DNA from: Pseudomonas sp. R-28-1W-6
GTDB lineage: Bacteria > Pseudomonadota > Gammaproteobacteria > Pseudomonadales > Pseudomonadaceae
DNA: 64,000 nucleotides
Assembly (NCBI RefSeq): GCF_009799925.1
Contig: NZ_WELK01000002.1
Coordinates: forward strand, 310,001 to 374,000
Direction of reading: 5' to 3'
Each line of letters starts with the position of its first letter. Position 1 is the stretch's first letter. The notes beneath the pieces were generated by a model. The model was not told where the DNA came from and did no database searches. It saw only the letters and a list, made by a program, of their open reading frames with translations. Shown in pieces: positions 46,250 to 59,518 of this stretch. A program made the translations under genes and the position numbers.

Positions 46250-47704
46250 GGGCAGCCTCCCAGGCCTGCAGGGCCTTGGCGGTCTCGTCCAGGTCGGAGA
46301 ACGGCTGGCGCACGCCATTGATCTCCTGGTAGTCCTCGTGGCCCTTGCCGGCCAGCACCACCACGTCGCCGGCCTGCGCGGCGGCGATCAGCCGGGCAAT
46401 CGCCTGGCCGCGACCGTGAATGAATTCGACCTGTTCGGGCCTGGCGAAGCCCGCACGGATATCCTCGATGATCTGCGCCGGATCTTCCGTGCGCGGGTTG
46501 TCGTCGGTGACCAGCACCGCATCGGCCAGGCGCTCGGCCACCGCAGCCATCAGCGGGCGCTTGCCGCTGTCGCGGTCGCCGCCGCAGCCGAACAGGCACT
46601 GCAGGCGGCCGGTGACATGCGGGCGCAGGGCTTCGAGGACTTTCTCCAGGGCATCCGGGGTGTGTGCGTAATCCACCACCACCAGCGGCAGCCGGCCGCC
46701 GCCGAAACGCTGCATGCGCCCGACCGGGCCTTGCAGCCGTGGCAGCAGCGCGAGGATCTCGTCCAGCGGGTAGTTCAGGCCGAGCAGCGCGCCGACCACG
46801 GCCAGCAGGTTGCTCAGGTTGAAGCGCCCCAGCAGCGGGCTGCGCAGGTTGCCCTCGCCTTGCGGGGTGACCAGGCGGGCACGCACGCCGTGGTCGTCGA
46901 AGCTGGCTTCGCTGCAGTAGAGGTAGGCGCTGCTGTCGTCCAGGCTGTAACCGATCAGGCGCGATTCATGCTGTTCGGCGGCCAGCTGGCGACCGAAGGC
47001 GTCGTCCAGGTTGATCACCCGGCAACGCAGGTCCGGCCAGGCGAACAGCCGGGCCTTGGCCGCGCCGTAGGCTTCCATCGAACCGTGATAGTCGAGGTGA
47101 TCGCGCGACAGGTTGGTGAACACCGCCACGTCGAAGTCCAGCGCAGCCACGCGGCCCTGCTCCAGACCGTGGGAGGAAACTTCCATGGCCAGGGCGCGGG
47201 CACCGGCCTGCTTGAGGTCGGCGAGGATGGCCTGCACCGCCACCGGGTCCGGGGTGGTGTGGCGGCCGCTTTCCAGGGCCTCGTAGAAGCCGGTGCCGAG
47301 GGTGCCGACGATGCCGCAGCGCTCGCCGAGCAGGTCCAGGGCCTGGGCCAGCAGCTGGCTGACGCTGGTCTTGCCGTTGGTGCCGGTGACGCCGACCAGG
47401 CGCAGGGCACGGCTCGGCTCGCCGTAGAAACGCCCGGCGATGGCCGACAGCTGGCCGACCAGGCCCTTGATCGGCACCAGCTCGGCGCTACTGGCGGTCA
47501 TCGCCGCTGCGCCTTCGCTTTCATAGGCCACGGCGGCGGCACCGCGGGCCACGGCGTCGGCGATATGCAGACGGCCATCCTGGGCGGTGCCGGGCACGGC
47601 GAGGAACAGGTCGCCCGGACGCACCTTGCGGCTGTCCAGGGTCAGTTCGCGAATCAAGGTGGCCGACTGGGCCTGGGGCAGCAGCTGGTTGAGTGGCATG
47701 GGCA

Positions 47705-47705
<1 letters not shown>
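46242..47705 (-). CDS. murE: UDP-MurNAc-L-Ala-D-Glu--meso-DAP ligase MurE
   Basis: A 487-residue Mur ligase adding meso-diaminopimelate. TLDSRKVRPGDLFLAVPG, ATP loop GVTGTNGKTSVSQLL, and the DAP-selecting motif DNPRTEDP (the Arg reads meso-DAP rather than Lys). ATG 47705 overlaps the ftsI TGA by one base; an in-frame ATG two codons later is an equally possible start. Confidence 0.97.
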
Positions 47706-50686
<2,981 letters not shown>

Positions 50687-50690
<4 letters not shown>

Positions 50691-51142
50691 AGGATCAGAT
50701 CACGCAGGTCGTCCGGCAGAGCACCGGGTTGTTTGATGGCAGCCAGGTCGGCATCGGCAAGTGCGTTCCAGGCATCCTCGTTCCACAGTTGGAATTTGTT
50801 CAGTTGGCCGACCAGCATGGCGTGCTTGTCCAGGCCGGCATGGGCGCGCAGGCGCGGCGGCACGAGGAAGCGGCCGCTGCCGTCCAGTTCGATGTCCACG
50901 GCATTACCGATCAACAGGCGCTGCAGGCGACGGGTTTCTTCACGCAGGGAAGGCAGTTCGCGCAGCTTGGCCTCGATCAGCTCCCACTCAGGCAGCGGGT
51001 ATACGCAGAGGCAGGGATCGACGGCATCGATGGTGACGATGAGCTGGCCGGCACAACGCGAAACGAGCTCGTCACGATACCGGCTCGGCATCGCGAGTCG
51101 CCCTTTGGCGTCGAGACTGATGGCGTTAGCTCCGCGAAACAA
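50687..51142 (-). CDS. mraZ: Transcriptional regulator MraZ
   Basis: A 151-residue protein with two SpoVT/AbrB-like halves, each with a DxxGR motif ([13 protein letters not shown] near 10-22 and [14 protein letters not shown] near 84-97). MraZ forms rings and represses the dcw promoter by binding repeated TGGG-type boxes, which are present just upstream. First gene of the 16-gene dcw-lpxC run. Confidence 0.97.
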
Positions 51143-51173
51143 GGCTGCGTTCCCCCACTGTAATTAGCTTTCC

Positions 51174-51210
51174 GTGCCCATACGACCCACTTCGTGCCAC
51201 TTTGTGCCAC
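51174..51210 (-). promoter_or_regulatory. MraZ operator: four 10-bp-phased boxes
   Basis: On the minus strand four GTGG/TGGG boxes start at 51210, 51200, 51190 and 51180, each exactly ten bases apart (GTGGCACAAA, GTGGCACGAA, GTGGGTCGTA, TGGGCACGGA). This is the MraZ recognition pattern. They lie at and just after the expected transcription start, so MraZ binding should block initiation or promoter clearance (autorepression). Confidence 0.82.
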
Positions 51211-51218
51211 TTCGGCAC

Positions 51219-51248
51219 ACTATAGGAATGCAGCGCCCCCAGCGTCAA
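51219..51248 (-). promoter_or_regulatory. Main dcw promoter (Pmra)
   Basis: On the minus strand TTGACG (51248-51243) and TATAGT (51224-51219) are separated by 18 bases. Transcription should start near 51212, giving a leader of about 70 bases that contains the MraZ boxes. Confidence 0.8.
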
Positions 51249-51451
51249 GGCGCGCAAACAGGGAAAAATCCTTACAGGACGGAGATTTAGCGAACTAAGC
51301 GGGGGATTTGGAGAGGCAAATCGAGGGTTTTTCAGAGGCGAATTTCAGCCAGTTCATGATGCTGAACTTCGAACTTAAAGTAGTTTCTTAAGAGTAAGAT
51401 TTTTTCGGTATTACAAATGCGGGATGCGGGGTGAAGCGGATAGAAGAGAAA
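51249..51451. other. AT-rich gap between Pmra and the rnpB 3' end
   Basis: About 200 bases markedly richer in A/T than the surroundings, with no reading frame I would support. It contains a direct repeat AGAGGCAAAT/AGAGGCGAAT (51312-51321 and 51334-51343) and, on the plus strand, a small hairpin CTTA-AGAG-TAAG (51387-51398) followed by a T6 run (51400-51405). It probably includes UP-like sequences for Pmra and the rnpB transcript end. Confidence 0.5.
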
Positions 51452-51801
51452 AGGTGGAGAGTCGATCTGTAAGCCGGGTTCTGTCGAGGACAGTCATTCC
51501 TCTACGACGTACATCACTGCACGCCTTTAGCAACCTACCCGGTTCCAGCGCGGGCCACGCCAATGGAACCCTATTTGGTCTTGCTCCGAGTGGGGTTTAC
51601 CTAGCCACGGACTGTTGCCAGCCGTGCGGTGCGCTCTTACCGCACCTTTTCACCCTTACCGGCGCTTGCGCGCTTAGGCGGTTATTTTCTGTGGCACTTT
51701 CCGTAGGCTCGCGCCTCCCAGGCATTACCTGGCACTCCGCCCTATGGAGCCCGGACTTTCCTCCCCCTTCTTGCGAAGGCAGCGACTGTCCGATCGACTC
51801 T
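51452..51801 (-). ncRNA. rnpB: RNase P RNA, bacterial class A
   Basis: About 350 nucleotides. The 5' end AGAGTCGATCGGACAGTCGC pairs with the 3' end ...GATCGACTCT (P1). Universal core segments are visible: GAGGAAAGTCCGGGCTCC (CR-I), GGGTGCCAGG-like/AGTGCCACAGAAA (P4-proximal), GGTAAACCCC and the end ACAGAACCCGGCTTACAGATCG-type CR-V. It is the catalytic subunit that matures tRNA 5' ends. It lies between mraZ and rsmI, the standard Pseudomonas location. Ends are placed by comparison with the remembered P. aeruginosa RNA. Confidence 0.96.
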
Positions 51802-51810
51802 CCGCCGCCA

Positions 51811-51839
51811 AGGGTACCCAGCCGAGCGCCGCAGGACAA
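51811..51839 (-). promoter_or_regulatory. rnpB promoter
   Basis: On the minus strand TTGTCC (51839-51834) and TACCCT (51816-51811) are 17 bases apart and end nine bases before the RNA 5' end at 51801. It is squeezed against the rsmI stop codon. Confidence 0.65.
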
Positions 51840-51841
51840 GC

Positions 51842-52714
51842 TCAAGCGTCCTTTTGCCGCTCCAGCGCCACCTGATAGAGCAGGTTCTTGCGCACTCCGG
51901 TGATCTCCGCCGCCAACGCCGCCGCCCGCTTGAGCGGCATCTCGCCGAGCAGCAGGTCGAGCACGCGCAGCGCCTCGCCACTGATCGCCTCATCCCCCTC
52001 CGGCGCCTGCCAGCCGGCCACCAGCACCACGCACTCGCCACGCTGCTGGTTGCTGTCGGCCGCCACCCAGTCGTGCAACTCGCCCAGCGGCAGCCCCTTG
52101 AGCGTCTCGAAAGTTTTGGTCAGCTCGCGCCCCAGCACCGCCGGTCGATCGGCGCCGAACACCTCGCGCATATCGGCCAGGCACTCGAGGATGCGGTGCG
52201 GCGCCTCGTAGAAGATCAGGGTGCGCGGGTCTTGTGCCACCTGCTGCAGGCGCGCCTGGCGCCCGACGGTCTTGGCCGGCAGGAAGCCCTCGAAGCTGAA
52301 ACGATCGGACGGCAAGCCGGCCGCCGACAGGGCGGCGATCAGCGCGCAGGCGCCCGGCACCGGCACCACGCGGATCCCGGCCGCCCGCACCTGGCGCACC
52401 AGGTGATAGCCGGGGTCGGAGATCAGCGGCGTGCCCGCATCGGAAATCAGCGCCACGTCCTCGCCCGCCTGCAAGCGGGTGAGGAAACGCCCGCCCTCGT
52501 CGCGCTCGTTGTGCTCGTGGCAGGCCGCCAGCGGCGTGGCGATGCCGAAATGCTGCAGCAGACGGATGGAGTGGCGGGTGTCCTCGGCAGCGATCAGCGC
52601 CACCTCACGCAGGATGCGCAGGGCGCGGGCGCTGATGTCATCCAGGTTGCCGATCGGGGTGGCAACTACATACAGCGTGCCGGTAGCGGTTACAGAAGCA
52701 GTGGAAACGCTCAC
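51842..52714 (-). CDS. rsmI: 16S rRNA 2'-O-methyltransferase RsmI (C1402)
   Basis: A 290-residue tetrapyrrole-methylase-fold enzyme. GTG start 52714 is preceded by GAGGG; the very long frame upstream of it is lpoA shadow. [63 protein letters not shown] and FYEAPHRI are signature motifs; the C-terminal helical [19 protein letters not shown] domain is also present. Divergent from lpoA. Confidence 0.95.
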   Translation of the reverse strand: MSVSTASVTATGTLYVVATPIGNLDDISARALRILREVALIAAEDTRHSIRLLQHFGIATPLAACHEHNERDEGGRFLTRLQAGEDVALISDAGTPLISDPGYHLVRQVRAAGIRVVPVPGACALIAALSAAGLPSDRFSFEGFLPAKTVGRQARLQQVAQDPRTLIFYEAPHRILECLADMREVFGADRPAVLGRELTKTFETLKGLPLGELHDWVAADSNQQRGECVVLVAGWQAPEGDEAISGEALRVLDLLLGEMPLKRAAALAAEITGVRKNLLYQVALERQKDA

Positions 52715-52795
52715 GGGCGACCCTCGATGACCACGGAAAGCGCGCATTGTAGCCCGTTTCGCTGCACCGACATCGCACGGGCTGCGGGCCTTGGG

Positions 52796-52801
52796 TACAA
52801 T
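52796..52801 (+). promoter_or_regulatory. Putative -10 element of lpoA
   Basis: TACAAT 37 bases before the lpoA ATG, in the 123-base divergent gap with rsmI. The matching -35 region (TCGCAC at 52773-52778, 17 bases away) is weak. Confidence 0.4.
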
Positions 52802-52837
52802 CGCGCACTCATTGGATCCAGTACCAGGAACGTTTAG

Positions 52838-54655
52838 ATGATCGCCCGCCTGCGCCCGCTTTCCGCCCTTTGCCTCGCCGGCCTGCTGGCCGCCTGCGCC
52901 AGCACCCCGTCGTCCAACCTGGGCGAGCTGCCACGCACCCCGCAAGCCAGCATCGAACAACTGCTGCAACAGGCCGATGCCAGCGAAATGCCGGAAGAGG
53001 CCGCCCTGCTGCGCCTGTCCGCCGCCGACCTGGCCTACCAGCAGCAAGATCTGGGACGCGCCACGCGCATCCTCGACGAGATCGCCCTGGACAGCCTGAA
53101 GCCGGCCCAGCAGATCTTCGCCAGCACCCTCGCCGCCGAACTGGCCCTGGCCCGCAACAAGCCCAAGGCCGCGCTCCAGGCCCTCAGCCACCCGAGCCTG
53201 GAACGCCTCGGCGAACTGCCGGTCGAGCAACAGGTGCGCACCCAACTGGTCCGCGCCCGCGCCCTGGAGGCCGACGGCCAGCCCCTCGCCGCCGCCCGCG
53301 AACGCGTGTACATCGCCCCGCTGCTCGATGGCACCGCGGCCGCCAGCAACCACGAAGCGATCTGGACCCTGGTCGCCAGCCTGCCGCAGAGCCAGCTGCA
53401 ATCCTCCGGCGACAGCGACCTGGATGGCTGGCTGAGCCTGGCCCTGGCCACCAAGAGCGCCGGCACCCCGGACCAGCAGCTGGCCGCCATCGACGCCTGG
53501 CGCCAGCAGCATCCGCAACACCCGGCCGCGCAACAGCTGCCGCAGGCCCTGGACAAGCTGAAGAGCCTGGCCGGCCAGCCGCTGCAGAAGGTCGCCCTGC
53601 TGCTGCCCCAGGAAGGCCAGCTGGCCTCCGTCGCCCGCGCCCTGCGCGACGGCTTCATGGCCGCCCACTACCAGGCCCAGCAGGCCGGCCAGAACCCGCC
53701 GGAAGTGCTGCTCTACGACAGTTCGCGCCTCGCCTCGCTGGATGACTTCTACCGCCAGGCCCAGGCCGACGGCGCGCAACTGGTGATCGGCCCGCTGGAG
53801 AAGCCACTGGTCAAGCAGCTCAGCGAACGCCCGCAGCTGCCGATCACCACCCTGGCCCTGAACTACAGCGACGCCGGCCGCGAAGCGCCGGCGCAGCTGT
53901 TCCAGTTCGGCCTGGCCGCCGAAGACGAAGCCCGAGAAGTAGCCCGCCGCGCCTGGGCCGACGGCATGCGCCGCGCCGTGGCCCTGGTGCCCAGCGGCGA
54001 ATGGGGCAACCGCGTGCTGGCCGCCTTCCAGCAGAGCTGGCAGGCCGCCGGCGGCACCCTGATCGCCGCCGAGCACGTCGACCAGCCGGTGCAGCTGGCC
54101 CAGCAGATCGCCGACCTGTTCCAGCTGCGCGAAAGCGAGGCACGCGCCAAGCGCCTGCAGAACACCCTGGGCGGCGCCATCGCCGCGGTGCCAGCGCGCC
54201 GCCAGGACGTCGACTTCATCTTCCTCGCCGCCACCCCGCAGCAGGCCCAGCAGATCAAGCCGACCCTGGCCTTCCAGTACGCTGGCGACGTGCCGGTGTA
54301 CGCCACCTCGCACCTGTATGCCGGCGGGCAGAACCCGAGCCAGTACCAGGACCTGGAAGGCATCCGCTTCTGCGAAACACCCTGGCTGCTGGACAGCAAC
54401 GACGCCCTGCGCCAGCAGGTCGACAGCCAGTGGCCGCAGGCCGCCGGCAGCCTCGGCCGCCTGTACGCCATGGGCGTCGACGCTTACCGCCTGGCGCCGC
54501 GCCTGAGCCAACTCCAGGCCATGCCCGACAGCCGGGTCGAAGGCCTGTCCGGCAACCTCAGCCTGAACAGCGCCCAGCGCATCGAACGCCAGCTGCCCTG
54601 GGCCGAGTTCCACGACGGCCAGGTCCAGCGCCTGTCGGACAGCAACAATCAGTAA
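52838..54655 (+). CDS. lpoA: Outer-membrane lipoprotein LpoA, activator of PBP1a
   Basis: A 605-residue lipoprotein: lipobox LLAACAS (Cys20), N-terminal TPR-like helical domain (about 30-240) and a C-terminal periplasmic-binding-protein fold (about 255-595, [21 protein letters not shown]). LpoA reaches through the periplasm to stimulate PBP1a transpeptidation. ATG 52838 follows AGGAA. It heads lpoA-yraN-gmhA-dolP. Confidence 0.94.
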   Translation: MIARLRPLSALCLAGLLAACASTPSSNLGELPRTPQASIEQLLQQADASEMPEEAALLRLSAADLAYQQQDLGRATRILDEIALDSLKPAQQIFASTLAAELALARNKPKAALQALSHPSLERLGELPVEQQVRTQLVRARALEADGQPLAAARERVYIAPLLDGTAAASNHEAIWTLVASLPQSQLQSSGDSDLDGWLSLALATKSAGTPDQQLAAIDAWRQQHPQHPAAQQLPQALDKLKSLAGQPLQKVALLLPQEGQLASVARALRDGFMAAHYQAQQAGQNPPEVLLYDSSRLASLDDFYRQAQADGAQLVIGPLEKPLVKQLSERPQLPITTLALNYSDAGREAPAQLFQFGLAAEDEAREVARRAWADGMRRAVALVPSGEWGNRVLAAFQQSWQAAGGTLIAAEHVDQPVQLAQQIADLFQLRESEARAKRLQNTLGGAIAAVPARRQDVDFIFLAATPQQAQQIKPTLAFQYAGDVPVYATSHLYAGGQNPSQYQDLEGIRFCETPWLLDSNDALRQQVDSQWPQAAGSLGRLYAMGVDAYRLAPRLSQLQAMPDSRVEGLSGNLSLNSAQRIERQLPWAEFHDGQVQRLSDSNNQ

Positions 54656-54998
54656 GCCGAACGACAGCGGTCGCGTCGCCGAAACCCAGGCGCGCGACCA
54701 CCTGCTGCGGCACGGCCTGCGCCTGCTGGCGCAGAACTGGCGCTGCCGCGGCGGCGAGCTCGATCTGGTCATGCTCGACGGCGATACAGTAGTATTCGTC
54801 GAAGTCCGCTACCGCCGGCATGCCGCCTGGGGCGGCGCCCTGGAAAGCGTCGATTTGCGCAAGCAGCAACGCCTGATCCACGCCGCCCAGCACTTCCTGC
54901 AGCAGGAAAGCCGCTGGGCCAGGCAGCCCTGCCGCTTTGACGTGGTCGCCCTCGACCCCACGCAACTGGACTGGCTAAAGAACGCTTTTGAGACCTGA
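54648..54998 (+). CDS. yraN: YraN (UPF0102) endonuclease-like protein, apparent ATC start
   Basis: A 116-residue restriction-endonuclease-fold protein: [28 protein letters not shown], with E-x-D and [10 protein letters not shown] (E-x-K/R) as PD-(D/E)XK-like residues, then the helical [15 protein letters not shown]. The conserved region begins well before the first ATG (54771, inside ELDLVM). Between the in-frame stop at 54564 and that ATG there is no ATG, GTG or TTG. ATC 54648 would give (M)[19 protein letters not shown], the right length, and overlaps the lpoA end. Either a non-canonical start or a base error. Confidence 0.8.
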   Translation: MSKPNDSGRVAETQARDHLLRHGLRLLAQNWRCRGGELDLVMLDGDTVVFVEVRYRRHAAWGGALESVDLRKQQRLIHAAQHFLQQESRWARQPCRFDVVALDPTQLDWLKNAFET

Positions 54999-55080
54999 AT
55001 CGCCCCGATCAACGCTTTCCTGTCGACCCGCACCGGGCAAGTCGGGTAAAAAGCCGGACAGCACGCCAGATGCGAGTCGT

Positions 55081-55086
55081 TATAAT
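55081..55086 (+). promoter_or_regulatory. Putative -10 element of gmhA
   Basis: A perfect TATAAT 68 bases before the gmhA ATG, in the 156-base gap after yraN; the -35 region (GGACAG/ACAGCA) is poor. Indicates that gmhA-dolP can be transcribed separately from lpoA-yraN. Confidence 0.55.
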
Positions 55087-55118
55087 TCGCCACGCCTTAT
55101 GGCACTCCCTCACCGTAG

Positions 55119-56278
<1,160 letters not shown>

Positions 56279-56321
56279 GGCAGCGCCTAGCGGGGTTCGC
56301 CGCCCCGGAACTGCACGACAC

Positions 56322-56360
56322 AGAAACGACAAGGGCGCCCTAGGCGCCCTTGTCGTTTCT
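56322..56360. terminator. Bidirectional terminator (dolP / sspB)
   Basis: Perfect 18-base arms (56322-56339 and 56343-56360) with a 3-base loop; outer AGAAACGACA/TGTCGTTTCT and GC core. T-runs are short (three T), but the stem is very stable. Between convergent genes. Confidence 0.85.
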
Positions 56361-56381
56361 ATCCGAATGATCCACCAAGAC

Positions 56382-56795
56382 TTACTTGACCACCTTCAGG
56401 CTCGGCCGCCCACTCGGCCGCGACGGCTCACCGCCGGACGGACCATCGTCATCCGGTCCCTGCTCGTCATCGTCCTCGTCGACCGGCGGTTCCAGCTCGA
56501 AGACCATGCCCTGCCCGTTCTCCCGCGCATAGATCGCCAGCATGGCGCCGGCCGGGATGAACAGCGAATGGGCCACCCCGCCGAAACGCCCCTCGAAGCT
56601 GACCGCCTCGTTGTCCATGTGCAGGTTGCGCACGGCACTGGGCGACACGTTGAGCACGATCTGCCCATCGCTGGCGAAGCCCGGTGGCACGCGCACCCCC
56701 GGAAACTCCGCGCTGACCAGCAGATGCGGCGTGCAATCGTTGTCGAGGATCCACTCGTAGAGGGCTCGCACCAGGTAGGGACGACTGGAATTCAT
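56382..56795 (-). CDS. sspB: ClpXP adaptor SspB
   Basis: A 137-residue adaptor that delivers ssrA-tagged peptides to ClpXP. N-terminal substrate-binding fold (SSRPYLVRALYEWILDNDCTPH), an acidic flexible linker (EDDDEQGPDDDG) and the C-terminal ClpX-binding tail PSLKVVK. It follows sspA by 18 bases. Confidence 0.95.
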   Translation of the reverse strand: MNSSRPYLVRALYEWILDNDCTPHLLVSAEFPGVRVPPGFASDGQIVLNVSPSAVRNLHMDNEAVSFEGRFGGVAHSLFIPAGAMLAIYARENGQGMVFELEPPVDEDDDEQGPDDDGPSGGEPSRPSGRPSLKVVK

Positions 56796-56813
56796 GACGG
56801 ACGACCTCCTGAG

Positions 56814-57431
56814 TTAGCGCATGTCGCGTTCGACATCGGACAGACTGGCCTTGAACGCCTCACGGGCGAACTGCCGCTCCATGTAGTCGAGCAGTGGCTT
56901 GGCCGGCTTCGGCAGCTCGATCCCCAGCAGCGGCAAGCGCCAGAGAATCGGCAATAAGCAGCAATCTACCAGACTCAGTTCTTCACTGAGAAAAAACGGC
57001 TTATCGGCAAACAGTGGGGATACACCGGTCAGGCTCTCGCGCAATTCCTTGCGCGCCTGGACCCGGGCCGGTTCCTTGCTGCGCGAATCGAGGATCAGGT
57101 CGACCTGCTTGCACCAGTCACGCTGGATGCGATGGATCAGCAGGCGGCTGTTGGCCCGCGCCACCGGGTAGACCGGCAGCAGCGGCGGATGGGGATAACG
57201 CTCGTCCAGATATTCCATCACCACGGTCGACTCGTACAACGCCAGATCGCGGTCAACCAGGGTCGGCACGCTGCCGTATGGGTTGACTTCGGCCAGCTGC
57301 GGCGGGCAACGGCCCGGAGCGACGTCGATGATCTCGGCACTCACGCCCTTCTCGGCCAGCACCAGGCGCACGCGATGGGAGTAGTGATCGGCGGGGTCGG
57401 AATAGCAGGCCAACTTATTCGGTGCGGCCAT
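56814..57431 (-). CDS. sspA: Stringent starvation protein SspA
   Basis: A 205-residue GST-fold protein that binds RNA polymerase. Start ATG 57431 ([21 protein letters not shown]). The surface motif YPHPPLLP, needed for function in E. coli, is present, and the thioredoxin-like domain lacks a catalytic Cys/Ser in the usual place. Operon with sspB, downstream of petC after a 90-base gap. Confidence 0.95.
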   Translation of the reverse strand: MAAPNKLACYSDPADHYSHRVRLVLAEKGVSAEIIDVAPGRCPPQLAEVNPYGSVPTLVDRDLALYESTVVMEYLDERYPHPPLLPVYPVARANSRLLIHRIQRDWCKQVDLILDSRSKEPARVQARKELRESLTGVSPLFADKPFFLSEELSLVDCCLLPILWRLPLLGIELPKPAKPLLDYMERQFAREAFKASLSDVERDMR

Positions 57432-57521
57432 GATGCCCCTCCTTAAAAAACCAGATTGCAGAAACAGAAAAACGCACGCGCCCATTATGGGCGCGTGCGT
57501 CTATAGCGGTAACGCGATGGA

Positions 57522-58304
57522 TCAGTGCACGTCCTTCCAGTATTCGCGCTTGAGCAGGTAGGCGAACACGAAGAAGAAGGCCAGGTACAGCAGCACATAG
57601 ACACCGATGCGCTGGCTTTCCAGCTTGACCGGGTTGGCCGAGTAGGCCAGGAAGGTCACCAGGTTGTGGATCTTCTGGTCGAACTCCGCCTCGGTCAGCG
57701 CGCCGGTTTTCGGCACAACGGTCAACTGATCACAGGCTTCGTGGGTGATCGGCGCACCGGTCAGCGGGTCGTACTGCTTCTTGCCGTGCTCGACCACCTG
57801 AACCTGCTTGCAACCGATGACCTGGCGGCCCTGCAGGCCAACCAGCACGTTCGGCATGCCGACGTTCGGGAACACCTTGTTGTTCACCCCGTAAGGACGA
57901 GTCGGGTCCTCATAGAAGGTGCGCAGGTAGGTGTACAGCCAGTCGGTGCCACGCACACGAGCGACCAGGGTCAGGTCGGGCGGCGCAGCGCCGAACCAGA
58001 CCTTGGCATCGTTGGGCTGCATGCCGATCTTCATGTGGTCGCCGATCTTGGCGCCAGTGAAGACCAGGTTGTCCATCATCAGCTCTTCCGAAATGCCCAG
58101 GTCCTTGGCCACGCGCTCGTAGCGCTGGAACTTGGCACTGTGGCAACCCATGCAGTAGTTGGCGAAGGTACGCGCGCCATCCTGCAGGGCAGCCTTGTCG
58201 GCCAGGTCGATGTCGACATGGTCATTCGGATACTCGAGCGCCGCCTGAGCCAGAGCAAAGGCCGGCAGTACAGCGAACATCAGTGCGATAAATTGCTTTT
58301 TCAT
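57522..58304 (-). CDS. petC: Cytochrome c1 of the bc1 complex
   Basis: A 260-residue membrane-anchored cytochrome. Signal MKKQFIALMFAVLPAFALA, heme site CMGCHSAKF (about 51-55 region), axial Met probably in IGMQPNDAKVWFG or NVGMPNVL, an extra Cys pair (VIGCKQ, HEACDQ) likely forming a disulfide, and a C-terminal TM (about 236-253). It passes electrons from the Rieske protein to soluble cytochromes. Start overlaps the petB stop by one base. Confidence 0.96.
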   Translation of the reverse strand: MKKQFIALMFAVLPAFALAQAALEYPNDHVDIDLADKAALQDGARTFANYCMGCHSAKFQRYERVAKDLGISEELMMDNLVFTGAKIGDHMKIGMQPNDAKVWFGAAPPDLTLVARVRGTDWLYTYLRTFYEDPTRPYGVNNKVFPNVGMPNVLVGLQGRQVIGCKQVQVVEHGKKQYDPLTGAPITHEACDQLTVVPKTGALTEAEFDQKIHNLVTFLAYSANPVKLESQRIGVYVLLYLAFFFVFAYLLKREYWKDVH

Positions 58305-59518
58305 CAGCCAGTCACCCTTTCCGGAACCGGTTTAGTCTTCTCCATCCGGGTGTAGAACGGCATCAGGATGAAGTAGGCGAAGTACAGCGCGGTGCAGATC
58401 TGCGACAGCAGGGTACGACCCGGAGTCGGGGCCAGCACGCCGAGCACGCCAAGGATCACGAAGGATACGCAGAACACCAGCAGCCAGATCTTGCTCAGCC
58501 AGCCCTTGTAGCGCATCGACTTGACCGGGCTACGATCCAGCCACGGCAGGACGAACAGCACGGCGATGGCGGCGCCCATGGCGATAACACCGAGCAGCTT
58601 GTCCGGAACGGCGCGCAGGATCGCGTAGAACGGCGTGAAGTACCACACCGGGGCGATGTGGGCCGGGGTCTTGAACGGGTTGGCCTGTTCGAAGTTCGGC
58701 TTCTCGAGGAAGTAGCCACCCATCTCCGGGAAGAAGAACACGATGGCGCAGAAGACGAACAGGAAGACCACCACGCCGACGATGTCTTTCACGGTGTAGT
58801 AGGGATGGAAGGCGATGCCGTCGAGCGGAATGCCGTTCTCGTCCTTCTTCTTCTTGATGTCGACGCCGTCCGGGTTGTTCGAACCGACTTCATGCAGCGC
58901 CAGGATGTGCAGCACGACCAGGCCGAGCAGGACGATCGGCAGGGCGATCACGTGCAAGGCGAAGAAGCGGTTCAGGGTGATGCCGGAAATCAGGTAGTCA
59001 CCACGGATCCACTGGGTCAGGTCATCACCGATCACCGGAATGGCACCGAACAGCGAGATGATCACCTGGGCACCCCAGTAGGACATCTGGCCCCACGGCA
59101 GCAGGTAGCCCATGAAGGCTTCGGCCATCAGGCACAGGTAGATCAGCATGCCGAAGATCCACACCAGCTCGCGCGGCTTCTGGTAGGAGCCGTAGAGCAG
59201 GCCGCGGAACATGTGCAGGTACACCACCACGAAGAACGCCGAGGCGCCGGTGGAGTGCAGGTAGCGGATGATCCAGCCGAACTCCACATCACGCATGATG
59301 TATTCGACGGAAGCGAAGGCTTCTTCGGCCGACGGGGTGAAGCTCATGGTCAGCCAGATACCGGTAACGATCTGGTTGACCAGCACCAGCAGTGCCAGGG
59401 AGCCAAAGAAATAGAAGAAGTTGAAGTTCTTCGGAGCGTAATACTTGGACAGATGGTCTTCCCACATCTTGGTCGCGGGGAAGCGCGCATCGACCCATGC
59501 CATGAACTTGTTCATCAT
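58304..59518 (-). CDS. petB: Cytochrome b of the bc1 complex
   Basis: A 404-residue subunit with about eight TM helices. Heme ligands are His pairs in RYLHSTGAS/VVYLHMFR and FFALHVIAL/VLHILALHE. The Qo-site motif usually written PEWY reads PVWY (IAPVWYFTPF), the gamma-proteobacterial variant. Start ATG 59518 or the adjacent ATG 59515; AGGAG precedes both and the first overlaps the petA stop. Confidence 0.96.
   Translation of the reverse strand: MMNKFMAWVDARFPATKMWEDHLSKYYAPKNFNFFYFFGSLALLVLVNQIVTGIWLTMSFTPSAEEAFASVEYIMRDVEFGWIIRYLHSTGASAFFVVVYLHMFRGLLYGSYQKPRELVWIFGMLIYLCLMAEAFMGYLLPWGQMSYWGAQVIISLFGAIPVIGDDLTQWIRGDYLISGITLNRFFALHVIALPIVLLGLVVLHILALHEVGSNNPDGVDIKKKKDENGIPLDGIAFHPYYTVKDIVGVVVFLFVFCAIVFFFPEMGGYFLEKPNFEQANPFKTPAHIAPVWYFTPFYAILRAVPDKLLGVIAMGAAIAVLFVLPWLDRSPVKSMRYKGWLSKIWLLVFCVSFVILGVLGVLAPTPGRTLLSQICTALYFAYFILMPFYTRMEKTKPVPERVTG

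Noticed and set aside
51842..54772. Minus-strand frame extending rsmI far across lpoA
   Set aside because: The first ~686 codons are antisense to lpoA; real rsmI begins at GTG 52714 behind a ribosome site.
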